A stretch of DNA of 64,000 nt from Rhynchopus sp. YZ270_cl-10 (taxonomy: Eukaryota; Euglenozoa; Diplonemea; Diplonemida; Diplonemidae): positions 248,001 to 312,000 of the forward strand of contig OZ037839.1 of assembly GCA_964035575.1 (NCBI GenBank), written 5' to 3'. Made by a program: the position numbers and the translations under genes. The notes under the pieces are model-generated. The model did no database searches. It was not told the origin of the DNA and saw only the letters and a program-made list of their open reading frames with translations. Of the stretch, positions 1 through 9,934 are shown piece after piece (positions within the stretch are counted from its first letter, which is position 1; each line of letters begins with the position of its first letter).

Positions 1-525
1 GGAGGCCCAATACACCACACACGTCACTTCCCTCCCCTTTTCGCGCGTGTTCCTAACCCAATTTCACCAGGGCCGGCAGAATCGCCTCTGAGGACACCTT
101 CAGCAGGCCCATTCCACAGTGGATACGGCGCTTTGCCTTTACTGCCATTCCACTGCGTCTACACAAGGATTTTAGAGCGGACTTGGCGTAAAACCGCCTA
201 TACAGTATCCCCGACACTTTTCCCGCCCTCTCAATGCGTCCCAACGGTGTTTTTAATGGTTTTTGATTGTACCCCGATTTGAAAGGTGCCCAGGTACAAA
301 CCCTGTCCCAGGCCGATTTTTTTATTTTGAAAAATTCGAATTAGACCCCCACAAGTGCTCAGAAGTGTCCAAAACCAGGCGGAATTGAATTGTAGGTCAC
401 CTGGGGACCATATTTTCTGGTTTTTCGAGGTGATGTCCATTTTTTGCTCAAAAAAAATTTTTTTTGGTCGGGGTCCCCACTTTTTACATGGGATGTGACC
501 CCCCCTACCCCCCCCCCCCCCCCCC
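1..525. other. Non-coding left edge, ends in a C tract
   Basis: I see no supported gene here. The short open frames show no recognisable domain and are rich in low-complexity peptide. The stretch ends in an almost pure C run (508-525) that serves as the target of the hAT-like element that follows. Confidence 0.6.
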
Positions 526-1518
526 CAGTGTTCCTAATTTTGCGTTTAAAACGTTTAAAACGTTTTAAACGTTTTAAATTATTTAAAACGCGTTTTAAAC
601 GTTTTAAACGTTTTAAACGTTTAAAACTCGAATAAAAAACGGGTGACAGTTCTGCACAAAAAAACGTAAAAAAAGTGGGGGGAATTTTTCGAATTTTTTT
701 TTTCTGTATCAAAAATCATAGTTTTGGTGCATCTGGGGTCAATTTAGCCTGGTTTTTCTTGGTTTCTCCTGCTAACTTGTTTCCTGTACGGTACCCTAAT
801 GAGTGCGCTAAAACCTGGCTGATCAAGCGCTTGGTGCCAGCATTTGATGTGTCAAAAATTCCCAGCGGGTTCCAGATGGGTAACAGGGTACTTAAGGCTG
901 AGTATGACAGGGTCATGGTTCCTGTGAGAGCAGCCCTAGCAAAGAGCCTGCACATCTCGGTATACGTTGATGGCTGGAAGGCGCACAACGACGAGAAGGT
1001 GTTCACCCTTGTCGCGAGGGTGCGGATGCCCGCCCTGTAAGCACAAAAGTTTTGGAGGAGGACTTGCACAATGCGGAGGAGATCTGCACGCACCTGCATG
1101 AGAAAAAGATAAGTTGAGTGGGCTAGTGTGTGATGGGGACACCATGGGACACCACTGTGTCTTCTCTGTCCACAACAGCAGCGGCGGACGACCTGGAGAA
1201 GTTCATGCGGGTGGAGGACTCCCCTGGTAGAGCTGCTGCGATATCGACTAAGCTACCTGCAGGCGACAGCTGGCTTGCCGGAGCGATAGAGACTGTGGAG
1301 GAGACGGGAGCCTATCGCCACAGCGTACGCGCACCCTTACTGGACCACGACCCCGTGTCACCGTGGGAGTGGGATCGTACGCTGAATGACGTGCTGATCA
1401 CCAAAGCCAAAATTCACCACCGTTTTTTATTCGAGTTTAAAACGTTTAAAACAGTTTAAAACGTTTAGAATTTAAAACGTTTAAAACGTTTAGTTTAAAA
1501 CTAGCGTTAGGAACACTG
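526..1518 (+). mobile_element. Non-autonomous hAT-like DNA transposon
   Basis: The element is about 993 bp and is bounded by terminal inverted repeats. The left end begins CAGTGTTCCTAA at 526, and the right end reads TTAGGAACACTG, finishing at 1518. The inverted repeats extend inward to about 641 on the left and 1421 on the right. They consist largely of CGTTTTAAA-type units and close with the same CTCGAATAAAAAACG. The outer CAGTG start is typical of hAT ends. It sits in a C run, so an 8-bp duplication (eight C on each side) fits but cannot be proved. The arms differ in length (about 116 and 98 bp), so the copy is not brand new. The interior carries a broken transposase-like fragment. Confidence 0.8.
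735..1117 (+). pseudogene. hAT/DUF659-like transposase remnant
   Basis: The translation up to the stop at 1038-1040 contains VYVDGWKAHNDEKVF. This matches the strand with the DGW motif that starts the catalytic core of hAT/DUF659 (ZBED-type) transposases. Just after the stop, in another frame, LEEDLHNAEEICTHLHEKK (1052-1108) resembles the next conserved hAT segment, the HTAENI-like helix. The fragment is therefore interrupted by at least one stop and one frameshift. It lacks the BED zinc finger and the C-terminal dimerisation region. It lies wholly inside the 526-1518 inverted repeats. The family assignment is by motif only. Confidence 0.55.
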
Positions 1519-2246
1519 CCCCCCCCCCCCCCCCTAGGGCCAGCGACTCCACTGCTTTATAGCCGGGGGCCATTCGTACTAAAACCTCTCACGGTATTTC
1601 TGGCCATTTCCAAGCCACCTCTGGTCGGAAAACCCCCCAGAACTGGGTCAGAAACACCCTGTGACCCGAAAATTCATGCTAAGGGCGACTCAGAATATGC
1701 TAAAATGCAAAAAAATAGTGAAAAAGTGGCTTTTTGACGATTTTGGCCATGTTGGGCAAAATGGCCATTTTTGGTGAAAAAAGTCAAAAAAACAGCAAAA
1801 TTTCGACATCATGATAGCTGCTTGGGCACCAAACTGCCCCAGGGAGGTCCTGTGCGTCCATTCCGACCTGTTTTGGACACTTTAGGCACTTTTTTTGGCC
1901 GTTTTTTGGTGTTTTTATGGTAAAAAACGTCCTATGATAGTCCTATACTAGGTGCACGAAACCGTTTGTCCCACAGTCTGGACCAATATGGGGGCCCACA
2001 AATGGCCAAAAACCCCCGAAAAAGCACTCCGGGAACCCAGATAGTGCCAAATATCCACCAGAAACCCACCCAAACACCGCAAAAACACGCCAGAAAATCG
2101 TCTTAAAAAACACACTTTTTTCAAAAAGGTTGTCAGACAGGCTCCATATGGCAGCGTCCGCGAAAGACCCCCCCCTAAAGCTAACATCCATGCTTATTGG
2201 TATTTCACTAATTAAAATTTTGGTATTTTATAAGATTTTTTTTTTT

Positions 2247-3098
2247 AATGAACTCAGAGTTAAGTTTCTGAGTTCATTAAAAAAAAAACGGTGAAAAATT
2301 CCGAGTAGGTATTAATTTAGATAGGAAAAGCTATGTCAACAGCTATGTGTCCCCTTATTTTACCTGTAAATACTAAGGATATACAAGGAAATCCTCACAA
2401 ACACCCATATAACCACCCACAGAACAACACAACAGGGGGAAATGGAATCAGCAGCCAAAGCATTCGCTCAGGAGCTGAAAACCCGGCCTTTCCGAGGCCT
2501 AAAAAACTTCGCCGAGCTGCAGGTGTATGCAGGGGTTCACTGGCAGGGGGGCAAAGGGTGGGGCGCGAGGAGCTGGATGCGCGAGGTGTGTAGCTCGAAG
2601 CATATGTCCCTCCATATGCAGAAGACACCACCAGGAGAAAAGGGGTGTCCGCCGTTTACTACTCCTGTAGTTGCATCAGCGACACCCTCAGGAGGACAGT
2701 GACAGCGAGACGGAGGAGGAAGAGGAGGAACAGGCGGACAATTGTCTGTAACTCTTGGAGAGACTCATCACGGAGGTCAATAGGGTCACTCAAAAAAGGG
2801 GGTTTTCTGCGAGAAAGTCGACGTCGCCGCAGACGACCCGGAGCGTGAAGCTCTTTCGCGCTCTATTTAGAGTGTTCGGAGGGGGCGACAAGCCTCCACC
2901 CCCCTTTCCTACCCCCTTTTTGATAATGGGTTTAGAGACAGATATTACTGAATTCCTTCCTATATCCTTAGTATTTACAGGTAAAATAAGGGGACACATA
3001 GCTGTTGACATAGCTTTTCCTATCTAAATTAATACATACTCGGAATTTTTCACCGATTTTTTTTTTAATGAACTCAGAAACTTAACTCTGAGTTCATT
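2247..3098. mobile_element. Nested TIR element, inner layer, near-identical ends
   Basis: The terminal inverted repeats are about 137 bp (2247-2383 and 2961-3098). They differ by one substitution and by A-tract length, which suggests a young insertion. Each end itself folds: AATGAACTCAGA faces TCTGAGTTCATT over an 8-base loop. The 577-bp GC-richer core (2384-2960) contains an ATG-initiated frame from 2442 and a short acidic stretch (EDSDSETEEEEEE, about 2691), but no recognisable protein. Confidence 0.75.
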
Positions 3099-3114
3099 TT
3101 TTATTCATTTCTAA

Positions 3115-3513
3115 AGATAATTCCCCTGTATTTTACTAAGGGAAAATCCCTAGTAAAATACAGGCAAAAATCCAGGTAAAAATCACTTTGTCTCGATTTT
3201 TAAGTAAAAATACAGGGTGCAACGAAACCAGAAAAAAACTTCGCCATTGGACGTTTCTGGGTTCCGAGCTTTTAACGCAAAAAAAACCTATTTTTTTTTC
3301 GCGATTTTTTTTAACTAAGCACTGCCTGTGCTTAGAAAACCCGAATTTTTTACCCTTCAAAATTGCATTTGAGGAACTCACAACGCGTCAAAACGAAAAG
3401 GTCGTTTTTGGCACTTTTAAAACCGGGCTCCGCTGAGTTCACCATATTTTTGCTCGATTTATTTAGTGGAGTAACTAATTAGTAATCGTATTCTCGGACA
3501 AAAATTCGGGACG
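3115..3513 (+). repeat. Single copy of the 406-bp satellite unit
   Basis: Nearly identical to the units tandemly repeated at 20562-21993. It starts AGATAATTCCCCTGTATTTT and ends GGGACGAGGTGT. It carries an internal hairpin, CCTGTATTTTACTA facing TAGTAAAATACAGG around AGGGAAAATCCC. Confidence 0.85.
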
Positions 3514-3619
3514 AGGTGTAAAAAAAAATCTTATAAAATACCAAAATTTTAATTAGTGAAATATCAATAAGCATGGATGTTAGCTTTAGGGGGGGGTCTT
3601 TCGCGGACGCTCCCATATT

Positions 3620-3707
3620 TAAAAATATTTTTTAAAGCCCTTCAACTTCAACATGGATGCTGCCGAAACTGAAGCACAATTTTAGGGCTTTAAAAAATAT
3701 TTTTTTT
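3620..3707. repeat. 88-bp perfect-arm hairpin
   Basis: AAAAATATTTTTTAAAGCCC and its reverse complement flank a roughly 45-base loop. This is a stand-alone foldback that abuts the outer end of the middle TIR layer. Confidence 0.7.
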
Positions 3708-4035
3708 GGGGTGCTTCTACTCACTCTGAGTGGGTGTGTGATGGATATTCGGGACTATGTGGGGTCCGGGAGGGGTATTTTGGGGGTTTCAGGCAAAAAA
3801 ACGAAAAAAATATGACCGTAACAGGGGGTGTGCAAAGTGTCTTGGGGATGTCTTGGGGACGTCTTGGGCATTTTTTTGACCTAAAAACACCAAAAAAACA
3901 CTTCCAAAAGTGTCAAATATGTCCAAAACAGGTTGGAATGGACTCACAGGCCACTTTTGGGGTATATTTGTGCCAAAGGAGGCTTTGTGATGTCAAAAAA
4001 TATCCCGGTTTTTGATTTTTTTCTCGAAATTTTAT

Positions 4036-4063
4036 TTTTCCTTCCTTCAAAACTTCACACACA
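4036..4063 (+). repeat. 28-bp dispersed repeat, copy 1
   Basis: The 28 bases starting TTTTTCCTTCCTTCAAAACT recur identically at 28242-28269, in otherwise unrelated AT-rich DNA. Confidence 0.6.
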
Positions 4064-4640
4064 ACGCTTTTTTGGTTTTTGGGAGACACACAAGGTGCCA
4101 GGTTCTATGGTAAGCACGGAACCACCCTGCACCTGTTTGTCATGTTGTTTCCCGTGCAATACATGGAGAAACGTTTCGCACTCGAAACAAGGGAAAGCTT
4201 TTTTAATAAAAAATGAACGAAGCACAAAAACAAGCGTGTGTGGAAGAAAAAAGAAAAGGGAAAATATTTTTTCTGATTCACAGTGGTGTTTATGTTTTGG
4301 GTACGGGGCGGAGAATAAAATCTGTTCGATAAAAGAAACGCAAGCTTTTTGTTTTATCTTGTTCAAATCGCTATTTTGCCCAAAGTGGCCAAAACGTGAA
4401 AAAAGCCGTTTTTTCACTATTTTTTTCCATTTTTTTGTATTCTGGGGTGGCTTCTGGGTCGTTTTTCGACCCACAGGCCCCCTGTGACCCACTCTGAGGG
4501 TGTTTTTCACCCGCAGTTGCCTTGGAGATGACCAGATAATGCCAAATGAATTTTCCGTGCGCAAAAAATGGCTGGAGTCGTACCCCCTAGGGGGGGGGGT
4601 AGGTACATAAAAAAATCAGCTGAAAAGTAAAAGAAAAGTA

Positions 4641-5185
4641 AGATATTTGGTGTGGCTGAACGGGGGGGAGCATAAAGTGCGGAAAAGTGCTGAAAAAGTG
4701 CGGAAAAAGTGCGAATAGGTGCGGAAAAAGTGCGGAAAAAGTGCGGAAAAAGTGCGAATCAGCCCCCAAAAAATTTTCCCCCACCTTGTAAAAGTTGAAC
4801 ACTGTGTACTGTAGGTACTGTAGGTACTGTAGGTACTGTAGGTACGGTTTTCGCACTTTTTCCGCACTTTTTCCGCACTTATTCGCACTTTTACCATGTT
4901 GGCTTGCTGACTGTGTCTGTGTACCTGTGTGGGTACACAGGTACACAGTACCTACAGTACACAGTATTCTGTGGGTACCTACCGTACCTGTACCTGTGTA
5001 CCTGTGTGCCTGTGTATTTGGCAAAGACAGTCAGCAAGCCTACATGCTAAAAGTGCGAACAAGTGCGGAAAAAGTGCTGAAAAAGTGCGGAAAAAGTGCG
5101 GAAAAAGTGCGAATAGGTGCGGAAAAAGTGCGAGAAAGTGCGGAAAAGTGCGAATCAGACCCCTTCAGCCACACCAATATTGTTT
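4641..5185. mobile_element. Foldback element with GTGCGGAAAAA arrays
   Basis: The outer inverted ends are ATATTTGGTGTGGCTGAA (about 4643) and TTCAGCCACACCAATATT (5164). Between them lie three arrays of an 11-mer close to GTGCGGAAAAA: forward at 4677-4767, reversed at 4849-4892 and forward at 5047-5155. The last two form the arms of a roughly 260-bp palindrome that also includes GGCTTGCTGACTGT and its inverse, near 4900 and 5030. Four and a half copies of TACTGTAGG (4805-4845) and a TACACAG/TACCTACAG-rich centre relate it to the CAGTA-core tracts elsewhere. There is no coding capacity. The arrays look like clustered protein-binding sites. Confidence 0.65.
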
Positions 5186-5746
5186 GTATAATATTATGGT
5201 GTAACAAAACTGGCGTGCACACTATATGTCACGAAGATAGTCTCCCGCACGTCTGAAGAGTACAAGGCCTTTGCTTACCCACCGCCCCGTTTGTAGCCCT
5301 GGAAAGAAAGGAGCTATTGAGCTCAATGATAAGTATAACGAAACAAGATCCCTGCAGAATTACATGATGAGTTGGCACTCCCGGTTCAAGGACTACATCA
5401 GTAGGGATAGACTCCACCAGAAGGACTCATGGTGTCCTGAAGTTACCTCTATCCTTGTTTGTCCTACACTGCCAGCAAGGCTTTGGGCATTGCATGTGCT
5501 CAAACATTATTGTGCAGGCAAAAATTTACAAAACTAAGGTATAACTATGGATTCCCTGCTCAAATTCCCTCTAGTTCCCGCCCAAAAGGTTGCGTCTAAT
5601 TGTTCAGAGGGAGGAAAATCGAAAGAAAATATTTCTTGTCCCCCACCCGATTGGCTGCTGTAATCAATGAACGAGACAAAAAACTAACGCGCACAACGTG
5701 TTCAGCCCCAAGAGGAAATGAAGCACCTATCACGCAGCATGCATGC
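5186..5746. other. Intergenic; anonymous 5271-5537 frame
   Basis: An open frame on the plus strand (about 5271-5537) gives a fairly protein-like peptide, including SLQNYMMSWHSRFKDYISRD, but has no ATG near its start and no family I recognise. It may be a decayed transposon or gene fragment. This stretch also contains the 3' flank of the minus-strand gene that ends at 5747. Confidence 0.35.
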
Positions 5747-8700
5747 TCACAGCTTCCACACCACAAGGGTGCCGTCACGGCTCACAGTTGCCAGGCGTGT
5801 GCCATCGGGGGAGAAGTCCAGGCGCGACAGCATAGACTGCGAGCCCATCAGCTCGTGCAGCACAGACCCGTCGTGCGACCACACCATCACGTCCCCATCG
5901 CCCACAGCAGCAATCATCTTCCCGTCGCGTGAGAACTTGCTGTCGTGCACAGCACCCGACAGCATGCTCAGAGACACACCGTCCACAGTACTGCCGTCAC
6001 CAATCGAGCTCCCGGGCAGCTGCGACACAAGGATCGTCCCGTCGCTCATCCCACGCAGGAGCGCGTTCCCACCAAAGGACGAGAAGGACAGTGCCGTCAC
6101 ACGTGCGGCAACAGAGGGCAGCTCAACAGCAGGCATCCCGTCCAGCCCCCACACAGTCGTCACCTCGTCCACCTCAGAACCGCGCACTGTCGCAAGGTGT
6201 GCACCGTCCACAGAGAACCCCACGTTGCGTGCATGGTGGTTGATCACAGACGCCGCCTTCGTCCTGTCCGACGCAAGCATGTCGAACACACGTGTGCGTG
6301 CATCCTGTCCACCTCCGCTCACCACGTAGCGCCCGTCCCTCGTGAACTCCACACGGTGCACAGGTGTGCTCCCCGATGCAGACATGTCCACCAGGGTTGC
6401 CTCCAGCACACCTGTCGCAGCGTCGCACACAACCACACGCCCGCCCTCCCCAGCAAGCGCCACCAGGTTGTTGTCTGGCGAGAACGCAATGTCGTGCACC
6501 CTGAAGCCGTCTGCACAGCCCATCTGTCCCACCCGCACACCCGTGCGTGCGTCAAACACACGCACAAAACGGTCTGCTGACCCTGTCGCCACACGACGTC
6601 CGTCCCACGAGAACGCCACCGACAGCAGGCGTGCAGGGTGTCTCACCTCAAATGCACACGCACGCGACGTCCCCCGCCCGCAACGCTGTGGCACTGTGTC
6701 CACCCCACACTGCGGCTGTGGAGGAGGTGTCGGTGCTCTGCATTCGTACTGGAAGGCAAGGTACGACCTCCCGTAGTAGTAAGTGCTTCTGAACTGCACA
6801 AACGCAGAACCACTCACCACAAGCTCCACACCCTCGAGGCCGGTGGTGTACGAGGACCAGTCATACTCCAAGTTGAAGTTTGTGTCGTTCCCAGCCCCGG
6901 TCCCTGAGCTGTAGATAGACACGTAGGAATAGTAGTACAACTGAATGTCAGAGAACTTCAGCACAACGTCGTAATCACACTCAATGTGCCAGCACTCCGT
7001 GTGGTAGCTGTTGTAGTTTTCAAAGTTAACGTACCCAGTACCTGTGAGGTTACTGTCTCCCTCACAGACGTGATCCATATAATTCGGCACATCTGTGGGT
7101 GGTGCTGCAGTGGCATCCATACACACGTAATTGAACTCGATAAGAAATCTGTTGCCTGAATGGCCTTTGGTTCTGAACTGTACAAATACAGAACCGCTCA
7201 GCAAAATATCATCAACTGGGCCGTCATACAACCCCAGCGTGCGCTGCAAGTCGAAGCCTGTTCCAGACCCCTGTCTGGACGTGTACAGGTTGACCTCGGG
7301 CTCCAGGTATGAATCGAAGTCACGCTGCATGGTGGAGAACGAGATGACAACATCCTTGTCACACTCAATGTGCCAGCACTCCGTGTGGTCAGAGTAATAG
7401 ATCTCAAAGCTCACGTTCCCAGTCACATTGTCCCCCAGGTCGTTGTGCTCGTCACACACGTAGTTCACACCAGGTGCACGTGTGGCCGGCACATCTGTGG
7501 GTGGTGCTTGAGTGGGCACCAAATCCACACATACGTAGTCGAACTCAAGTCTTGACCACCCGTAAAGGTAATTGCTTCTGAACTGCACAAATACAGAACC
7601 GTTCAGCACAACATCCATGGGAACGTCCAGATAGTCGTAAAAGTTTATGGTCTTGTCCAAGGTGAACTGTTTTCCATTTCCAGTATCGTTACCTGATGCG
7701 TACAGGTCCAGGTAGGTATTGCGGTACAGCTGAAGGGTGGAGAACGAGATGACAACATCCTTGTCACACTCAATGTGCCAGCACTCCGTGTGGTACCAGA
7801 CGTAGTTCTGAAATCTCGCGTGACCAGTCACATTGTCACCCAGGTCGTTGTGCTCCTCACAGATGTAGTGCACACCAGGTGCACGTGTGTCCGGCACATC
7901 TGTTGGTGGTGCTTGAGTGGGTACCACATCTTTACACACGTAGTCGAACTCAAATCTCGACTGATAGTAGTCCCAAGAGTGTCTGAAATGCACAAATGCA
8001 GAACCGTTCAGCACAACATGTATGGGAGTTGGGTAATTGGAGACCGCGTACCTCTTCTCCAAGGTGAAGTCTGTTCCACTTCCAGTATCCTTCCCTGCGT
8101 ACAGGTCCAGGTAGGAAGTGTAGTACAGCTGCAGGTTGGAGAACGAGATGACAACATCCTTGTCACACTCAATGTGCCAGCACTCCGAGTGGGAAGTGGC
8201 GCCGTAGTTCTGAAATCTCACGTTCCCACTGACACTGGCCCCCAGGTCGTTGTGCTCCTCACAGGGGTAGTGCACACCAGGTGCCTGTGTGTCCGGCACA
8301 TCTGTGGGTGGTGTTTGAGTGGGCACCGCATCCACACACACGTAGTCGAACTCAAGTCTTGATTCCCCGTAGGAGCGAGTGCTTCTGAACTGCACAAATG
8401 CGGAACCCTTCAGCACAACATCCATGGCACTGTCCCATGAGGCGAATCTCTTTTCAAAGGTGAAGTGTTTGTCGTTTCCAGAATCCTTCCCTGTGTACAG
8501 GTACAGGTAGTTATAACTGTACAGCTGCATGGTGGAGAACGAGATGACAACATACTTGTCACACTCAATGTGCCAGCACTCCGTGTGGTATGTGTCGTAG
8601 TTCTGAAAGATCACGTTCCCAGTCGCATTGTCCCCCAGGTCGTTGTGCTCCTCACAGACGTAGCTCACACCAGGTGCACGTGTGTCCGGCACATCTGTGG

Positions 8701-9934
8701 GTGGTGCTTGAGTGGTCGCATCCACACACACGTAGTCGAACTCAACTCTCAGCTGTGCGTAGTAGTAATTGCTTCTTACCTGCACAAATGCAGAACCGTT
8801 CAGCACAACATCCGTAGGACTGTCGTAATAGTTGTACCTCTTCTCCAAGGAGAAGTCTGTTCCATTTCCAGAATCGTTCCCTGATGTGTACACGTCCACG
8901 TAGGAAGTGTAGTACAGATTCATGGTGGAGAACGAGATGACAACATACTTGTCACACTCAATGTGCCAGCACCTAGTGCGTGTAGAGGATTCGCCGGGTC
9001 TGAGGGAAATCTGAAAGCTCGCGTTCCCAGTCGCATTGTTCAGGTCGGTGTGCTCCTCACAGACGTAGTTCACACCAGGTACACGTGTGTCCGGCGCAGC
9101 AGAAGCGTATGGCGCAGCAGAAGCGTAAGGGACACAGGCAAACGACGACGACCATTCACCCTCGCCTGTCTCGTTCGTGCTGTTTCTTTGACACTGCAGA
9201 AAGCCCTGTGTTGCGTACCCAGGCTCGCACTCCACAGAGCAGACTTGTCCGACGTAAGAATTATTGCAGTCGTAACCCGGCAGCACGTGGTCAAGCAGGT
9301 GTGCAGGAGGCGACGAGCAATGTGAGTTTTGACCTGCGAAGGGCAGGTTCCAGTGCACTGAGCTCGACATCGCACAAGGCATGTGTGATTCGTGTGAGTT
9401 CCACGTCGCAGCGAGTGGTGCCGTGCTGCTACTGGGACTGCCGTCAATCCACACCTCGTGCACATCAACGTTGTCTACCTTCACAATTGCAGCATGCCAC
9501 GAGGTAAGAAGGCGGTCGGGGTAGCACACCTCAAGAGAATCGTGGCCAAGCCTAATCTCACCGAGACGGGCAGTTGTGCCTGATTGGTAGCACACCACGC
9601 TGCTGCTCTTAGGGAAGGCCTGGCGATATGCACCGTCCAGATTCAGGGAGATGTGACTGCAGGAGCTTTGGAAGACGTCCGCAATGTCGTCCACAGTTCT
9701 GTTGTTGCTCGTCGCACTGCAGAGCTGAAAGTCGGTTGTGCTGAGGTGCGTACCGCTCTCTGGGTCCACGACGTTGAGCACAGACGTCGTGTCCGTCTCA
9801 TATAAGGTGTGCAAATACGTTCCAAACCAGAGGGTGACGTAGCCAGGCTGCTCCTCTGAGAATGAAGAGCACACCGTCATGATGTGTGCCTCCGTGCTTA
9901 CACACAGCAGCGCTGCCAAGCATGCGCGCAGCAT
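5747..9934 (-). CDS. Secreted sushi/CUB-like repeat protein with C-terminal WD40 propeller
   Basis: 1395 residues. The ATG at 9934 is chosen because it opens a signal peptide (MLRACLAALLCVSTEAH); the frame upstream lacks an ATG. Residues 18-200 are a Cys-containing region I do not recognise. At about 203-275 there is one sushi/CCP-like domain (VECEPGYATQGFLQC). Six CUB-like repeats of about 130 residues follow at about 287-1067. Each has a CEEHNDLG-type start, CWHIECDKDVVISFS, a Tyr-rich strand, GSAFVQFRS and a closing FDYVC. They are joined by Pro/Thr linkers (QAPPTDVPDTRAPGV) and rich in N-glycosylation sites. Residues 1105-1395 hold seven WD40-type repeats (for example FSPDGTRLATVSRDGTLVVW). 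There is no membrane segment, so the propeller should also be extracellular or lumenal, which is unusual for WD40. Probable role: adhesion or surface coat, inferred only. No intron is evident. Confidence 0.85.
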   Translation of the reverse strand: MLRACLAALLCVSTEAHIMTVCSSFSEEQPGYVTLWFGTYLHTLYETDTTSVLNVVDPESGTHLSTTDFQLCSATSNNRTVDDIADVFQSSCSHISLNLDGAYRQAFPKSSSVVCYQSGTTARLGEIRLGHDSLEVCYPDRLLTSWHAAIVKVDNVDVHEVWIDGSPSSSTAPLAATWNSHESHMPCAMSSSVHWNLPFAGQNSHCSSPPAHLLDHVLPGYDCNNSYVGQVCSVECEPGYATQGFLQCQRNSTNETGEGEWSSSFACVPYASAAPYASAAPDTRVPGVNYVCEEHTDLNNATGNASFQISLRPGESSTRTRCWHIECDKYVVISFSTMNLYYTSYVDVYTSGNDSGNGTDFSLEKRYNYYDSPTDVVLNGSAFVQVRSNYYYAQLRVEFDYVCVDATTQAPPTDVPDTRAPGVSYVCEEHNDLGDNATGNVIFQNYDTYHTECWHIECDKYVVISFSTMQLYSYNYLYLYTGKDSGNDKHFTFEKRFASWDSAMDVVLKGSAFVQFRSTRSYGESRLEFDYVCVDAVPTQTPPTDVPDTQAPGVHYPCEEHNDLGASVSGNVRFQNYGATSHSECWHIECDKDVVISFSNLQLYYTSYLDLYAGKDTGSGTDFTLEKRYAVSNYPTPIHVVLNGSAFVHFRHSWDYYQSRFEFDYVCKDVVPTQAPPTDVPDTRAPGVHYICEEHNDLGDNVTGHARFQNYVWYHTECWHIECDKDVVISFSTLQLYRNTYLDLYASGNDTGNGKQFTLDKTINFYDYLDVPMDVVLNGSVFVQFRSNYLYGWSRLEFDYVCVDLVPTQAPPTDVPATRAPGVNYVCDEHNDLGDNVTGNVSFEIYYSDHTECWHIECDKDVVISFSTMQRDFDSYLEPEVNLYTSRQGSGTGFDLQRTLGLYDGPVDDILLSGSVFVQFRTKGHSGNRFLIEFNYVCMDATAAPPTDVPNYMDHVCEGDSNLTGTGYVNFENYNSYHTECWHIECDYDVVLKFSDIQLYYYSYVSIYSSGTGAGNDTNFNLEYDWSSYTTGLEGVELVVSGSAFVQFRSTYYYGRSYLAFQYECRAPTPPPQPQCGVDTVPQRCGRGTSRACAFEVRHPARLLSVAFSWDGRRVATGSADRFVRVFDARTGVRVGQMGCADGFRVHDIAFSPDNNLVALAGEGGRVVVCDAATGVLEATLVDMSASGSTPVHRVEFTRDGRYVVSGGGQDARTRVFDMLASDRTKAASVINHHARNVGFSVDGAHLATVRGSEVDEVTTVWGLDGMPAVELPSVAARVTALSFSSFGGNALLRGMSDGTILVSQLPGSSIGDGSTVDGVSLSMLSGAVHDSKFSRDGKMIAAVGDGDVMVWSHDGSVLHELMGSQSMLSRLDFSPDGTRLATVSRDGTLVVWKL
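6735..9075 (-). repeat. Six tandem CUB-like repeats (about 400 bp each) within the secreted gene
   Basis: The nucleotide motif GTGCCAGCACTCCGTGTGG recurs about every 400 bp (near 6990, 7370, 7770, 8170, 8570; diverged near 8968). It marks the CWHIEC strand of each repeat. The middle four repeats are most alike. The first and last are most diverged, as expected from internal unequal exchange. Confidence 0.85.

Larger units (their letters stand above)
2145..3619. mobile_element. Nested TIR element, middle layer
   Basis: About 95-bp inverted ends: 2145-2243 and 3525-3619 share AGCGTCCGCGAAAGACCCCC and then TAAAGCTAACATCCATGCTT in inverted orientation, with very few differences. The layer encloses the inner inverted pair and the satellite unit. 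It looks like a composite non-autonomous DNA element. No coding capacity is recognised. Confidence 0.65.
1600..4510. repeat. Giant concentric inverted repeat (foldback-like element)
   Basis: Long diverged arms face each other. About 1600-2140 matches the reverse complement of about 3720-4510. For example, GTCCATTCCGACCTGTTTTG at 1857 pairs with the inverse of the stretch near 3925-3950, and AAAAAAATAGTGAAAAA at 1709 pairs with the inverse near 4410. Nested inside are a sharper inverted pair (2145-2243 with 3525-3619), then a nearly perfect pair (2247-2383 with 2961-3098), plus one copy of the 406-bp satellite unit (3115-3513). The right arm holds extra sequence at about 4020-4360. No transposase is recognisable. 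Confidence 0.7.

Noticed and set aside
5929-9507. Plus-strand frames opposite the secreted protein gene
   Set aside because: They are antisense to a domain-rich frame and show no family features.
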